Below, piece by piece: positions 1 through 12,125 of a stretch of 64,000 nucleotides of DNA. Location: positions 3,038,001 to 3,102,000 of the forward strand of contig NC_079517.1 of NCBI RefSeq assembly GCF_000801105.2. The letters are read 5' to 3'. This stretch comes from Raphanus sativus (lineage: Eukaryota; Streptophyta; Magnoliopsida; Brassicales; Brassicaceae). A program made the translations under genes and the position numbers. The notes beneath the pieces are model-generated. The model was not told where the DNA came from, ran no database searches, and worked only from the letters and a program-made list of their open reading frames with translations. How positions within the stretch are numbered: position 1 is the first letter of the stretch; each line of letters begins with the position of its first letter.

Positions 1-915
1 ATAATCCAAACTTTTGTACTTTAGACTTGATATTGACAAAAATTAAGGAAATATATTAATAAGTATGTTATATTTTTTTTTTTTTGCTTATATTTTGCTT
101 ATTTTTAGTCTATTAGTTTCTTTTCTAAATACAGTTATCACTATTACTAATTTATTGATAGAACAGATAAAAGTTAAACTAGTCATTCAACTTATTAAAT
201 ATAAAACAATTTGATATTGAAAATATCAATATATAAATCATAGGAGAAGATTAGTGACATTTACTATTTAGTTTTGTGTGAGTTCATGAACCATTCATGT
301 GCTAGAGAAAACGAAACATTTTCAACTTCAAACACTCACCAGAAACTAAAACTTTGTTAAAGCTCAAACAACTAAACATACATTTAACTCACCCAACCAA
401 AATAAGGGAAAAGCTATAAGACAAATGTTCATGCTGCTCTGAATTATTTTTGAGCAAGATAGTTTACGATTTCACCATCTATTTCCAAACATGTTTGTTT
501 CTAGCTATCGGTCCCCTATTTGAACATGTTGGAAGTAGAGGATCAGTCTCAAAAGTATTAAATTTGTTATTTGGTTGGGGTTTGCAGGCACCAACAAGCT
601 GATCAAGAGGAGATCAAATCGATATTTTTTTTTAAAGATTACAAAGAATCTGAGGATAATGTAAAGAAATCACTAATAATTTGTACAGACTAAAAATGGG
701 AGTATGGATAAAGTTTTGAAGTAAAGGCAAAAATAGACTATTACAGCAAAACTTCCCAACACAATATGGGAACATGAAATCAGTATTAAAAAAGCAGACA
801 AGGTTATATACCATCACAGAGTGATATGCTGAAAACCAGAGATCACTCTCTTCAATAAACTGTACCATCTACTGATAATAAGCCAACTACAAAGACTGAT
901 AAGCACAAACACTTA
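1..915. other. Spacer downstream of the GT17 gene
   Basis: AT-rich sequence with no convincing gene. The right part, roughly 700-915, probably holds the 3' untranslated region of the minus-strand GT17 gene. The open frames here are short, have no recognisable domain and show no splice-consistent extension. Confidence 0.6.
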
Positions 916-2439
916 TCAGCCACTTTCCCTTAAGCAGTTCCCAGGTAACAAGTACTTGTAACTCTCAGCTTTTTTAATCAGATGACCTGGGAGATGAACA
1001 GCTGAATAAGACCTAGGTATTGGACCAAGCTTAGCGATGATCTCCCTGAATGTATACTCTTCAGGAAACATGTCGTACAGATCAGTTCCTTTACATATCA
1101 CATCCTGGATTCTTCCCGGGTTCAGATAATGAGGGAACCTGACACGGTCGGTGTGACTATACGCTTTCATCTTGAATATAAACTCGCTGATGCGCCTGAA
1201 ACAGAAACTGCAGTGCCAACCAGCGTCCGCCAAACGAGTGTCGCCCTGACGGAAATGAGCGTATCTCGTCTTCCCCGGCTTGTACAGATGAACCGAAGTT
1301 CTCCAGCTTTTGTGGTCGACGAAATACTCATACGAGTACAAGTAGTCTTTCAGCTGAAGATGAAGAACCGGCGGGTATCCATCGCACCACCTAAGCAGGT
1401 CGATGGTGTGAGCGCTGGGGACCTCATCGACGTCAGACATGATCAAAAGATCGTCTTCTTCGATCCCCGAGAGCCTGATGAGCTGATCCAAAGCGATCCT
1501 CTGGTAAGCCTCTTCCACGAAAGGGTTCTCGCCTCTCCTGAACCTACCACCAATGTTACCGTACGTCAGCCTCGGCTCCACGAACCCGAACCTCTCCCGG
1601 TTCGCCGCGAATACCAGAGGTTTAGGCAAACCGGTGAAGGTGGAGTTAGACTCGAGGATCACGAACTGGGTGACGTAAGGGTCGAGCTCTTTCCAGCGGA
1701 TGGTGAGCATGTCGACTTCGATGCTGAACAAGACGGCGTCGAAGACTCTCCTCGGAGACTCGCGGTGCTTCCATCCGTGGAGAGCGCAGAGCGTTTCCAT
1801 GGAGGCGTTCTCGTGGTAGTAATGAGGAAGCGTTCGAAACGGCTTAGGCGGTGATTGCCAGAGCGGTCTCAATAAGCAAGTGAGCTTGTGGACGTGCATA
1901 TAGACAGAGTAGATGAAGACGGGGACGATGATGAAGAAGAAGATGTATGTCTTGATATCGAGTCCTCGTAGTATACATCTAACCCTTGAAAAGGCCTTGC
2001 CTGCTCTAGAAGTAGAACCATCCTGCTAAACAAACAACCCCCCAGCAAAAAAATCAATTAATCAAAAATAACAAAAACCCTAAAAAACAACACAAAACCT
2101 AATGAAGAGAAAAAGAAAACTTTTGACATTCGCTTCAAAATTCTCCATGAGTTTTCAGACCGAACATAAAAAATCGAGATATATTCACCCAATCGATTCC
2201 GACAATTATATAATGACATGTAATGTATAATTAGAATCGGAAAAAAAAATCGCATTACCACCGATTAGAATCCCGATTTTCGTTAATGCAATACAAAGGC
2301 AACAAAATCAATTTCATATATTAGAGAAAGAGTTGCAGAAACCAAAGCAGAGATTAAAAGACTCAGAAACTCTCACCTCTCCGCAAACTTCATCGCAGAT
2401 ATCGTCCGTCTTCTTAGAACTATAGTATCCATCGGACAT
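916..2439 (-). CDS. GT17-family beta-1,4-N-acetylglucosaminyltransferase-like protein
   Basis: Two coding exons, 2439-2377 and 2022-916, join in phase (63 + 1107 nt) to give 389 aa, the usual length for plant glycosyltransferase family 17. The short first exon encodes [20 protein letters not shown]. The second opens with a type II signal anchor ([20 protein letters not shown], about residues 42-61), which puts the catalytic part in the Golgi lumen. Visible family features are the [11 protein letters not shown] segment, the acidic [16 protein letters not shown] motif, a likely metal/nucleotide-sugar site, and the C-terminal [10 protein letters not shown]. The family is related to animal MGAT3, which adds bisecting GlcNAc, but the plant substrate is not established. 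The gene opens the block collinear with A. thaliana chromosome 5; my best match is At5g14480. A 241-aa frame on the other strand is a shadow. Confidence 0.93.
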
Positions 2440-2640
2440 GATATCAACCACAGTGGAGTTTTCTCAGGCGAAGAAGATTATCGAACCAACAAAAGTACGG
2501 TAATTAGGAGAAGAAAGAAGAAGGTAAAAAAAAAACAGATGTCTGGGAGAATAAAATTATATTATATCCGAATTAACGCTCTGGTACTTGGCCCTTCGAT
2601 GCTTTTCGGTTTATTTATATCCGAATAGATAATTCCCAGA
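2440..2640. other. 5' region of the GT17 gene
   Basis: Upstream and probable 5' untranslated sequence of the minus-strand GT17 gene. It ends where the duplicated AT-rich block begins at 2641. No TATA element stands out. Confidence 0.4.
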
Positions 2641-3793
2641 ACTGCTGGAATTTTTTTATTTTTTTATGGACGATTCATAAAAGCGGGAATATTTTATTAG
2701 CTTAAAAAGAATATACGAATAGTGTCATCCCTTTGATGTTACAATAAGCGGTCCTTTGATATTCGATCCACGGTCGCAATCTTTTCTACTCTTCTTTATT
2801 AGTATGCTATTTGCCAACTCGTATATAACTTGACTAAAACAAAACCATTTAAAACAAGTCAACAAATCTTTGCTCAGCAAAATTAGTTTTTACGATTAAT
2901 TTTAGACCTTAATTTAGTAGAAAATCTTGAACTTACAGAGTGGACTAAGCCATTTTATGTGACGGCTTAATTGTAATTTGGTGGTGTTATTGAAATATGA
3001 TTTCAGAGGTTAAGTGGGGAAATAATTTCAGTCCTATCCAAAGTACTTTTCCAATATGTTTAACTATCTTTTATTTTTGTACATATTTTAAACTGTGGTA
3101 ATAGTTTAATTTAACCAAATAATTTATGCATAAAATGCTTAATCAATACCCGATTCTAGTATGTATATAATTATTGAGGTAATATATTGAAAACACTGAT
3201 ATTTTGAACTCTATTCATATTATGATATAAAATACATATTTTTAATGATATCTATGAATGGTATATACTTGGTGTATATAAAAATGAATTTTTGATGATA
3301 AATTATATATTAAATATGTTTGGCATTTATCAAAAATATAAGAATTATATCATTTTCTTTCTCTATGCTGCATGAGAACAGCAGCGAGATGTGGAAGCGG
3401 AGACGTGGAGAACGTAGAAACAAAAATTTTAAAATATTTAGAAAGCGGATATATATATATATACACATATATATATCAAAACACTAAATAAAATAAATTA
3501 AATTAAATAATAAAAATCCAACACATATAACTTAAGATCTACGTAAACAACAATATTTTCTTTTTTTTACATACACAACAATTTATATAATACTATACTT
3601 TAAATATTTTTTGGAATGAAATCGAAAACTATAAAAGTGCGGCACACATGTCACAGACACTCACACGAACAAGCAATGTTTTACAAACCACATGCATAAA
3701 AGACAAACAAGTGACAATACTTGGAAGTTTACAAAAAAAAGTATGATACTTGATTATTTATCAGGTATATGAGTTACGTACTTTGTTTTCTCT

Positions 3794-3837
3794 TCTCTGG
3801 ATAAAGGTTGAACTTTCTCTGGATAAAGGTTGAACTT
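3794..3837. repeat. 22-bp perfect tandem duplication
   Basis: tctctggataaaggttgaactt is present twice back to back (3794-3815 and 3816-3837), inside the inserted segment. Confidence 0.9.
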
Positions 3838-3861
3838 GAAAAATATCAGAAACTGCTTCTT

Positions 3862-3918
3862 AGTTCTTAAGCTTTTTTTTTTATGTCAAATAAATAAAAA
3901 AAAAGTTCTTAAGCTTTT
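3862..3918. repeat. Micro-insert flanked by 15-bp direct repeats
   Basis: agttcttaagctttt occurs at 3862-3876 and 3904-3918. The 27 bp between contain a T run, then atgtcaaataaat and an A run. Confidence 0.7.
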
Positions 3919-4982
3919 TACGGTAAGTGAATTCTAAAAACTTCTATTTCTTTTCATTTATTTTTTAACTAGGGTTTTTTATTATAGTGGGTTAATTGGT
4001 TTACATATTCACAAAACAAATCAAAATTAAAAGTCTCAAAATAATTTTCCAGTTTTCTAAAAGACAACTTGTTCAATCTTTTACGATTCCAACCACACCA
4101 TCAACGCTTCTAATTTTGAATCGCGTGCTTTCATGGCGGTTTCAAACGCTTCAAAACCGGAATCATAATTCCATCTGGATTTTGATCAGTTCCGAGCGAT
4201 TTCATTTCCCGCTTTGGAAGCATGAAACACATGCCCCCAGCAGTTCCATGCTACGTAGCTCTTTCTATTCCAACAAGTCATTAATATTACATGGTCCCTG
4301 TAATATAGAATATTTTATCTATAGTATTATTTGCGAAGTAATTTTTCACGACATAGCTCTCAAGAACAAATTTATATTAATCAGATTAATTTTAAAAAAT
4401 ATATATAATTCTTATATATTGTATTATTATCTTAAGATAATTATTTCTGTTATAAAAGTTAAAATATAAGATATAAAAAAAATCATCTAAATTTATACTA
4501 TTATATGTGAGTTTATTATACAATTAAAAACGAATTTACATTAAACATATTAATCATGGTTAAAATAAGATAATTCTTATATATTGTTTTGTTATCTTAA
4601 AATAATTATTTATATTATAAAACTTAAAAAATAAGATATAAAACATCTATCTATCTATAATATTATTTGAGAAGTGAATTTGCTTATTTTTTATGGTCTC
4701 TATAATTATAGGTTTAGTAATATTTTATACTTAATTATTAATATTAATTAATAAATAATTTTAGTGATTTAACTAATAATTTATCATTATCTTAAAATAA
4801 TTAAAATATGCTAAAGACAATATCATATCCAAACTTATACAATATAATGTAGTAATATTAAAGTATTACATATGTGTTTATATTATATTTTGGTTTAGTA
4901 ATATTAAACCGACTCTATTTTAATATATATATATATGTATAATACATATTTTTAATGATATCTACGAATGGTATATATTTGG

Positions 4983-5793
4983 TGTTGTTATCTTAAAATA
5001 ATTATTTATGTTATAAAAGTTAAAAATAAGACATAGAACCATTTATCTATCTCTTTACTATTATTTTTGAATATATTATATAGTTAAAAATAAATTTATA
5101 TTAATATTAATTATGTTTAAAATAATATAATTCTTATATATTGTGTTGTTATTTTAAAATAATTATTTATGTTATAAAAGTTAAAAAATAAGACATAGAA
5201 CCATTTATCTATATCTTTACTATTATTTTGAATATATTATATAATTAAAAATGAATTTATATTAATAATATTAATTATGTTTAAAATAAGATAATTCTTA
5301 TATATTGTGTTGTTATCTTAAAATAATTATTTATGTTATAAAAGTTAAAAATAAGACATAGAACCATTTATCTATCTCTTTACTATTATTTTTGAATATA
5401 TTATATAATTAAATAAATTTATATTAATATTAATTATGTTTAAAATAATATAATTCTTATATATTGTGTTGTTATTTTAAAATAATTATTTATGTTATAA
5501 AAGTTAAAAATAAGACATAGAACCATTTATCTATATCTTTACTATTATTTTGAATATATTATATAATTAAAAATGAATTTATATTAATAATATTAATTAT
5601 GTTTAAAATAAGATAATTCTTATATATTGTGTTGTTATCTTAAAATAATTATTTATCTTATAAAAGTTAAAAATAAGACATAGAACCATTTATCTATATC
5701 TTTACTATTATTTTTGAATATATTATATAATTAAAAATGAATTTATATTAATAATATTAATTATGTTTAAAATAATATAATTTTTATAAATCG
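4983..5793. repeat. Tandem array of ~162-bp AT-rich units with dimeric order
   Basis: Five successive units start with tgttgtta at about 4983, 5144, 5309, 5467 and 5630, and a degenerate sixth starts near 5793, so spacings are 158-165 bp. Each reads through ttaaaataattattta, ataagacatagaacc and aatttatattaat. Units 1 and 3 share variants (ttatctta, atctctttac), and units 2 and 4 share others (ttatttta, atatctttac). The real period is therefore a ~322-326-bp dimer. Related single units lie near 4580, 8000, 8680 and 8840. Confidence 0.85.
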
Positions 5794-6100
5794 TACTGTT
5801 ATTTTAAAATAATTATTTCTATTATAATAGTTAAAAAAATAAGATATAAAAACTATATCTATCTATACTATTATTTGAGAAGTGAATTTGATGTTTTGTC
5901 ATGCTCTCTATAATTATAGGTTAAGTAATATTTTATGCTTAATTATTAATATTAATTAATAAATAATTTTATTGATTTAACTCCTAATTTATCATTATTT
6001 TGAAAATAATTAAAATATGCTAAAAAAACTATTTATCAATTCGATAGTTAGTTTAATAAAAAGTGTAACATAATTTAAGATAGACCAACCTATTTTTCTA

Positions 6101-6152
6101 AGAATAGTATATTATTTTTTATTTTTTTAATTGAAAGAATAGTATATTATTT
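6101..6152. repeat. Micro-insert flanked by 17-bp direct repeats
   Basis: agaatagtatattattt occurs at 6101-6117 and 6136-6152 with 18 bp between (T-rich, then aattgaa). The homologous Helitron copy near 57400 has the site only once, so it acts as an empty allele. Confidence 0.75.
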
Positions 6153-6352
6153 ATAGTATACTTATTTATTAAATGAGATTTCATAATCATACGGTTCTAT
6201 GATTCATATTGTTTTATAATAAAATATTCAAGTCATTGATAACAAAATTTTCAATGTGAAAAATTTAATAAGTTTATAATTTATAAATGTTCTTAAAAAT
6301 TCATTGAAATTTTGGAAATGAAAATATTTATGTAATCTTATATGGCATTTAG

Positions 6353-6356
<4 letters not shown>

Positions 6357-6392
<36 letters not shown>
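6357..6392. repeat. (TA)n microsatellite
   Basis: About 18 uninterrupted TA units within the inverted Helitron fragment. The related copy near 57170 has only a few. Confidence 0.9.
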
Positions 6393-6396
<4 letters not shown>

Positions 6397-7211
6397 TTTA
6401 TTATTAAATGATACTTTGTACTCATATGGTTTTAAAATCATGTGTATCTTTGCATAATAAAAATGTTAAACCATTGATCATTAATTTTTAGCATAATAAT
6501 TTTAATAGTTTTAGTCATTTATTGTCGTTTTTTAAAATTCAAAATATAACATATACGAAAAATCTAAATTCTAATTTTATACTTAATTTGATTTATTTTA
6601 ATAATATTAAATTAAAAGAAAATGATGGAGGAAATATGGTAATTCCGTAGGTTTTATGGTAATTCATATATATATATATTAGTCATTTATGGTAATTCCG
6701 TAGATTTTATTAAAAAAAAAAGTAAATATATCTAGCGAAACATTCATAAATGCTTTTATCGTAAACATAATATCATCATATCATATAGTTTGACCAACGA
6801 ATGTATTTAACAACATATAAAACATATAAAAATCGAATGTAGACCTATTTATTTTTCAATTGAATGTAATTGATTATCTAATTGAATAACACCTAAATAT
6901 GAGGTTTCTTTTAATATTACAAAATTGAGATTATAATTTTTCAAATGTTTCTTCTTTTAATATATATAGGAGATGTTTGTTTCTTTCAACTTTCAACCGC
7001 AAAAATTGTTTACCCCAAAAAACACTGCTGGAATTTATTATTTTTTATGGACGATTCATAAAAGCGGGAATATTTTATTAGCTTAAAAAGAATATACGAA
7101 TAGTGTCATCCCGTTGATGTTACTATAAGCGGTCCTTTAATATTGATCCCACGGTCGCAATCTTTTCTACCCTTCTGATCTGTCAATTATTATTATGCTA
7201 TTTGCCAACTC

Positions 7212-7258
7212 GTATATAACTTTTTTTTTCTTTTTGTAACTGAACTGGTATATAACTT
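7212..7258. repeat. Micro-insert flanked by 11-bp direct repeats
   Basis: gtatataactt occurs at 7212-7222 and 7248-7258. Between them lie 25 bp, a T-rich run followed by gtaactgaactg. The duplicate unit near 2820 has gtatataacttgac once and no insert, so the event is later than the segmental duplication. Confidence 0.85.
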
Positions 7259-9289
7259 GACTAAAACAAAACCATTTAAAACAAGTCAACAAATCTTTGC
7301 TTAGCAAAATTAGTTTTTACGATTACTTTTAGACCTGAATTTAGTAGAAAATCTTGTATTTACAGTGGACTTAGCCATTTTATGTGACAGCTTAATTGTA
7401 ATTTGGTGGTGTTATTGAAATGATTTCAGAGGTTAAGTGGGGAAATAATTTCAATCCTATCCAAAGTACTTTTCCGATATGTTTAACTATCTTTTATTTT
7501 TGTACATACAGTATTTTAAACTGTGGTAATACTTTAATTTAACCAAATAATTTATGCATATAATGCTTAATCAATACCCAATTCTAGTATATATATAATT
7601 ATTGAGGTGATATATTGAAAACACTGATATTTTGAATTCTATTTATATTATGATATAAAATACATATTTTTAATGATATCTACGAATGGTATATACTTGG
7701 TGTATATAAAAATGAATTTTTTGGATGATAAATTATATATTAAATATGCTTGGCATTTATAGAAAAATATAAGAATTATCTTTCTATTCAAACAAGTCAA
7801 TAATATTACATGGTCCCTGTGATATAGAATCTTTTATCTATACTATTATTTGCGAAGTGATTTTTTGGAATGAAACTTTCAGGTTAAAAATTAGAGTGAT
7901 TAATATCGATATTGTCCTAAGTGAATTTGTGTATATAATTTAAAATGAAATTATATTAATCAGATTAATTTTTTTTACAACTACTAAGATAATTATTGTA
8001 TATTGTGTTGTTATCTTAAAATAATTATTTATGTTATAAAAATTAAAAAATTAAGATATAAAACAATCTATCTATATGTACTATTATTTGAGAAATGATA
8101 AATTAGTAATATTTTATGCTTAATTATTAATATTAATTAATAAATAGTTTTAGTAATTTAATGGATAAGTTATCACTATCTTGAAAATAATTAAAATATG
8201 CTAAAGACAATATCATACCCAAACTTATACACTATAATTAGTAATATTAAAGTATTACACATATGTTTATATTATATTTTGGTTTAGTAGTATTAAACCG
8301 ACTCTATTTTAATATATATATATATAATACATATTATTAAGGATATCTACGAATGGTACATACTTGGCGTATATAAAAATGAATTTTTCTGATGATAAAT
8401 TATATATTAAATATACTTGGCATTTATCGAAAAATATAAGAATTATATCATTCTCTTTCTATTCCAACAAGTCATTAATATTACATGGTCCCCGTAATAT
8501 ATAATCTTTTATCTATCTACTATTATTTGCGAAGTTATTTTTTGCAATGAAACTCTTATGTTAAAAGTTATAGTGGTTAATATCGATATTACTCTTAATG
8601 AATATGTGTATATAATTAAAAATGAATTTATATTAATCAGATTATTTAAAAAAAAAAGATAATTGTTATATATTGTGTTGTTATCTTAAAATAATTATTT
8701 CTGTTATAAAAGTTAAGAATAAGATATAGAACAATTTATCTATATCTTTACTATTATTTGTGAATCTATTATATAGTTAAAATGAATTTATATTAATAAT
8801 ATTCATTATGTTTAAAATAATATAATTCTTATATATTTTGTTGTTATCTTAAAATAATTATTTCTATTATAATAGTTAAAAATTAAAAATAAAAAACAAT
8901 TTATCTATCTATACTATTATTTGAGAAGTGAATTTGATTATTTTTCATGCTTTCTATAATTATAGGTTTAGTAATATTATATGCTTAATTATTAATATTA
9001 ATTAATAAATAATTTTAGTAATTTAACTAACAATTTATCATTATTTTGAAAATAATTAAAATATGCTAAAACAATATTATAGCCAAACTTATTAACTATA
9101 ATTTAGTAATATTAAAGTATAGCATATATGTGTATATTATATTTTGGTTTTTTAATACTAAACCGATCTATTTTAATATATATATCACACATATGATAGA
9201 ATAATAATTTATCTTTTACGGTAAAAAAATTAGGACGATCAAAATCACTTATGTGATAATTTCTGAAAAAGTTGGTAGAAAATACAAAA

Positions 9290-11613
9290 TTATTTATACT
9301 ATTATTTGCAAAATAATTTGTTCGCTCTCACGTTTAAATTTAGAGCATTTAAAATATTTATTATTCTTAATAAATAGGTTATATTTATTAATATATATTT
9401 ATCCATCAATTAAAAATAAATTTCATTAGTTTGGTATTCATCATTATCTAAAAATTATATATTATATTATCTAAAATATTTTACATTATATATTTTAAAA
9501 TAAATCTAATTTATGTTTATATGAATATTTTAAGTTTATTATACGTAAGAAAAGATATTTCATTAACATATAAAGTATCTTATTATATAAAGCTTGGTTC
9601 TTCAAAGTTACTAATTAATATGATTGTAACATGTGTCAATTTTTTTTTAAGATAGTTACATGTGTAAAAAATATGATACAATTCTTTTTTAAAAATATTT
9701 TAAAAAGATTAAGAAAAAAAATTCTCATCAAAAAAATAGTCTTTTAAATTTTAATTTATTAATTGGTATTTTTAGAAAAGGAAAATTTACAAAATTACTA
9801 TTTTTATATTAGATATTGTTAAAAATTTGATAGTAATTTTAATTTTTTGATTGCCACATGTGTCAATAAATTTTTAAGATCGTGACAAGTGTCAAAATAT
9901 GATACAATTTTTTAAGGATTTAAAGAGATTAAGAAAAAGAAAAATTCTCATTACAAAAATAGTCTTTTAAAATTATAGTTTAGGATTTCGTATTTTAAAA
10001 AAGGCAAGTTACAAAATTACCATTTTTAGTATTTTACGTTATATATTTTTAAATATTTTTGGTAGTAATTTTCTTTTTTTATTTTTAAATTCTAAACAAG
10101 AAAATAATTGTAAAAGTCTATTTTAAGTAATTATTTCATTGTTAATATTTTTTTAAAAAAATTCTGACATGTGTAAAAAACGATACAGTTCTATTTTCTT
10201 TATGATTTAAAAGAGGTTTAGAAAAAAAAATCATTACAAAAATAGTCTTTATGGTTCTTTTTAGGATTTTATAAAATTACTATAATATTGTGTTTAACAA
10301 TTACATATTGTTAAAAAAATTAATCGTCATTTCTTTTCTTTAAGCCTAAACGAAAAAAAAAGTTGTAAAAATCTATTTGAAAATAATTATTTAAAAAAAA
10401 AATTATAACTTTTTTTTAAAGATACTAAAGAAAGAGAATTATAAAATATAAATATTAACTTTCACGAAACAAATATTAAACAAAACTGAATTATAAAATC
10501 CAACAAGTACAATAAGTGATTTAATAAAAACTAACTATTAAATAAATAATATTCTTTTTCAAAGTCTAAACTAAAGAAGATTGTAAAAGTACCCTTATTA
10601 ATTCTTATCATTAACTAATTTTCCTTTTTAATATATAATTGTATGTTAAACAATTATGACAAAAAGCTACAAATATTTCACATCTATAGTTAGGTTTAAT
10701 TTCCACATATTATTTTTACAAAATACAATAGTATTTATGTGAAATATATTACATGAGTATTTTCTTTAAATTTCTTTATACAACTCAATTTGTTTATCAT
10801 CGTTGTTATATATTATGATGCCACCATAATTTTTTTAATTATAAGGTTGTTGTTGTACACGAGTATGTGTGAATATGATGAATATGTGTTTGTACATATA
10901 AGAAAAATATATAATTAACTAAACATTATTTTTTATTAAAACCAATTTATGTGTATAAAAATCTTAAAGAAAAACTAATTATAAAATAATTAATTATCCT
11001 TTTTTAAAATTCTAAATAAAATAAAAAATGTAAAATTAATTTTATTTTCTTATAACTAACTTTCATTTTTAATAATTTTGTGTTAAAAATTTTATAAACC
11101 AAAAATAACTTCAAATATTTCACTCGATATCACTGTAACATGTGTCGATTAAAAATTAGATTGTGAATGTATCAATAAAAATCTGTCGTTGCTTTAAAAT
11201 GTAAAAATATTAGTGATATTTAAAAAACAAATTTTGAAAATGGCATCTTTTAAAAATGGCAAAATAGTTAATAGTAACTTGAAATAATGATTTCATAGTA
11301 ATTTTTTTTTCTAAATCCTAGACAAAATGTAATTGTAAATTATTATGTAATATTAATTTATTTTTATAAAACTCTAAAACACTGTAAAAGAATATTTGAT
11401 AGTTATTTTCCTTTTTTCTTAAAACAAAATCCTAAATAAAAGAGATTTGTATCATATTTTTAAGTCCTAACCAAAAGAGACAAATTATAAAATAAATCTC
11501 ACATAACGTATGCAAATCAATCGTAAAACTATAATAAAATGATATTATTTTATATTTTCTATTAAATTAAAACATCAAACAAAACCGTTGTAACGCAATG
11601 GGCTCACATCTAG
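9290..11613 (+). mobile_element. Probable non-autonomous Helitron-like sequence
   Basis: The left end (ttatactattatttgcaaaa, then ttcgctctcacgtt) resembles the common crucifer non-autonomous Helitron 5' end. The right end at 11613 is CTAG followed by T, preceded by the small palindrome cgttgtaacg, as expected for a Helitron terminus. The interior is highly AT-rich with several degenerate internal copies (for example around 9626-9970), and no Rep/helicase frame is visible. Which of several nearby 5' ends pairs with this 3' end is uncertain. Confidence 0.5.
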
Positions 11614-12079
11614 TTGAATATAAAAATTAATATTTAGTTAATTATTAAGTATTAAAAAAATATGAGAATTATTTCATTCTAAGGTTTTTGAATTTATAGT
11701 ATTTCTATTTATAATTTTTTAACTATTAAGCATGCAAGTGCGGGTAAAACACATAATCTTATTATAAAGCCTCTCTTTAGAATACTAGATGCCTTATTAG
11801 TAAGATGCCTTATTTTATATGACTTCCAGTGTCGAGAACAATAATAAAAATTGAAATTCTTAACTGGGTCTTCGTCTCCTCAATTCTTGCTAGTCGGTAT
11901 TATATGTCAGAGGTGACCAAGTAGTACTTATCTTGGTAAAAGACCAAGTAACATTCATTCTTTTTCTTTTATTTTCTCTTCAAAGTCAAACTTTTAGAGT
12001 ACATTGATTGAAAACTTATGCAAACGAATGAACTATGCTGATCTCTTCCCAGATATATTGAATTTGAGTACATGACTAA

Positions 12080-12125
12080 TACTACTACATGTTTTTTTTT
12101 TTTTGAAGATTACTACTACATGTTT
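12080..12125. repeat. Micro-insert flanked by 15-bp direct repeats
   Basis: tactactacatgttt occurs at 12080-12094 and 12111-12125. The 16 bp between are a T run followed by gaagat. Confidence 0.75.

Larger units (their letters stand above)
3363..4258. mobile_element. Insertion with degenerate inverted ends, unclassified DNA element
   Basis: This ~896-bp stretch interrupts duplicated sequence that is continuous in unit 2 (around 7785) and in a third copy (around 8455). The flanks share tctttct (3356-3362 and 4260-4266), a plausible target duplication. The ends are imperfectly inverted: the left reads ctatgctgcatgagaacagc, and the complement of the right reads ctacgtagcatggaactgct. A 7-8-bp duplication and short inverted ends would suit a hAT-like non-autonomous element, but the family is not identified. 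The 157-aa frame running through its right end and beyond (3996-4469) has no recognisable domain. Confidence 0.55.
6031..6650 (-). mobile_element. Helitron fragment, inverted relative to the copy at 56.9-57.5 kb
   Basis: The sequence from the subsegment tagaccaacctatttttcta to taatattaaattaaaag matches, as reverse complement, the interior of the Helitron at 56544-58532 (roughly 56930-57480). Matching parts include the segment around tcatacggttctatgattca, the atggcatttagtttaat part and the catttattgtcgttttttaa part. No Helitron terminus is visible here, so it is an internal fragment. Confidence 0.7.
2641..7021. repeat. Tandem segmental duplication, unit 1
   Basis: The unit starts at actgctggaattt, the same string that starts unit 2 at 7024. 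The first ~720 bp (2641-3362) align closely with 7024-7785, sharing the segment starting tggacgattcataaaagcgg. Homology resumes at 4260 after an insertion. The last ~49 bp (6972-7021) match the end of unit 2 at 12120-12168. The order A-B-A-B with B abutting A at 7021/7024 is what a tandem duplication of the GT17/glucuronokinase spacer would leave. No gene is present. Confidence 0.65.

Noticed and set aside
1129..1854. 241-aa plus-strand open frame
   Set aside because: Fully antisense to the conserved GT17 exon, with no domain of its own. It is a shadow created by the GC-rich coding sequence.
3996..4469. 157-aa plus frame
   Set aside because: Spans the right end of an insertion and the neighbouring repeat; no domain, and Ile/Tyr-rich as expected from AT-rich DNA.
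4983..5793. CRISPR-like regular repeats
   Set aside because: Units are contiguous ~162-bp AT-rich monomers without unique spacers, in a plant nuclear context and with no cas genes.
9626..9668. A further micro-insert between two acatgtgt strings
   Set aside because: A neighbouring paralogous segment near 9852-9893 has the same spacing between its corresponding strings, so this is ancestral structure, not an insertion.
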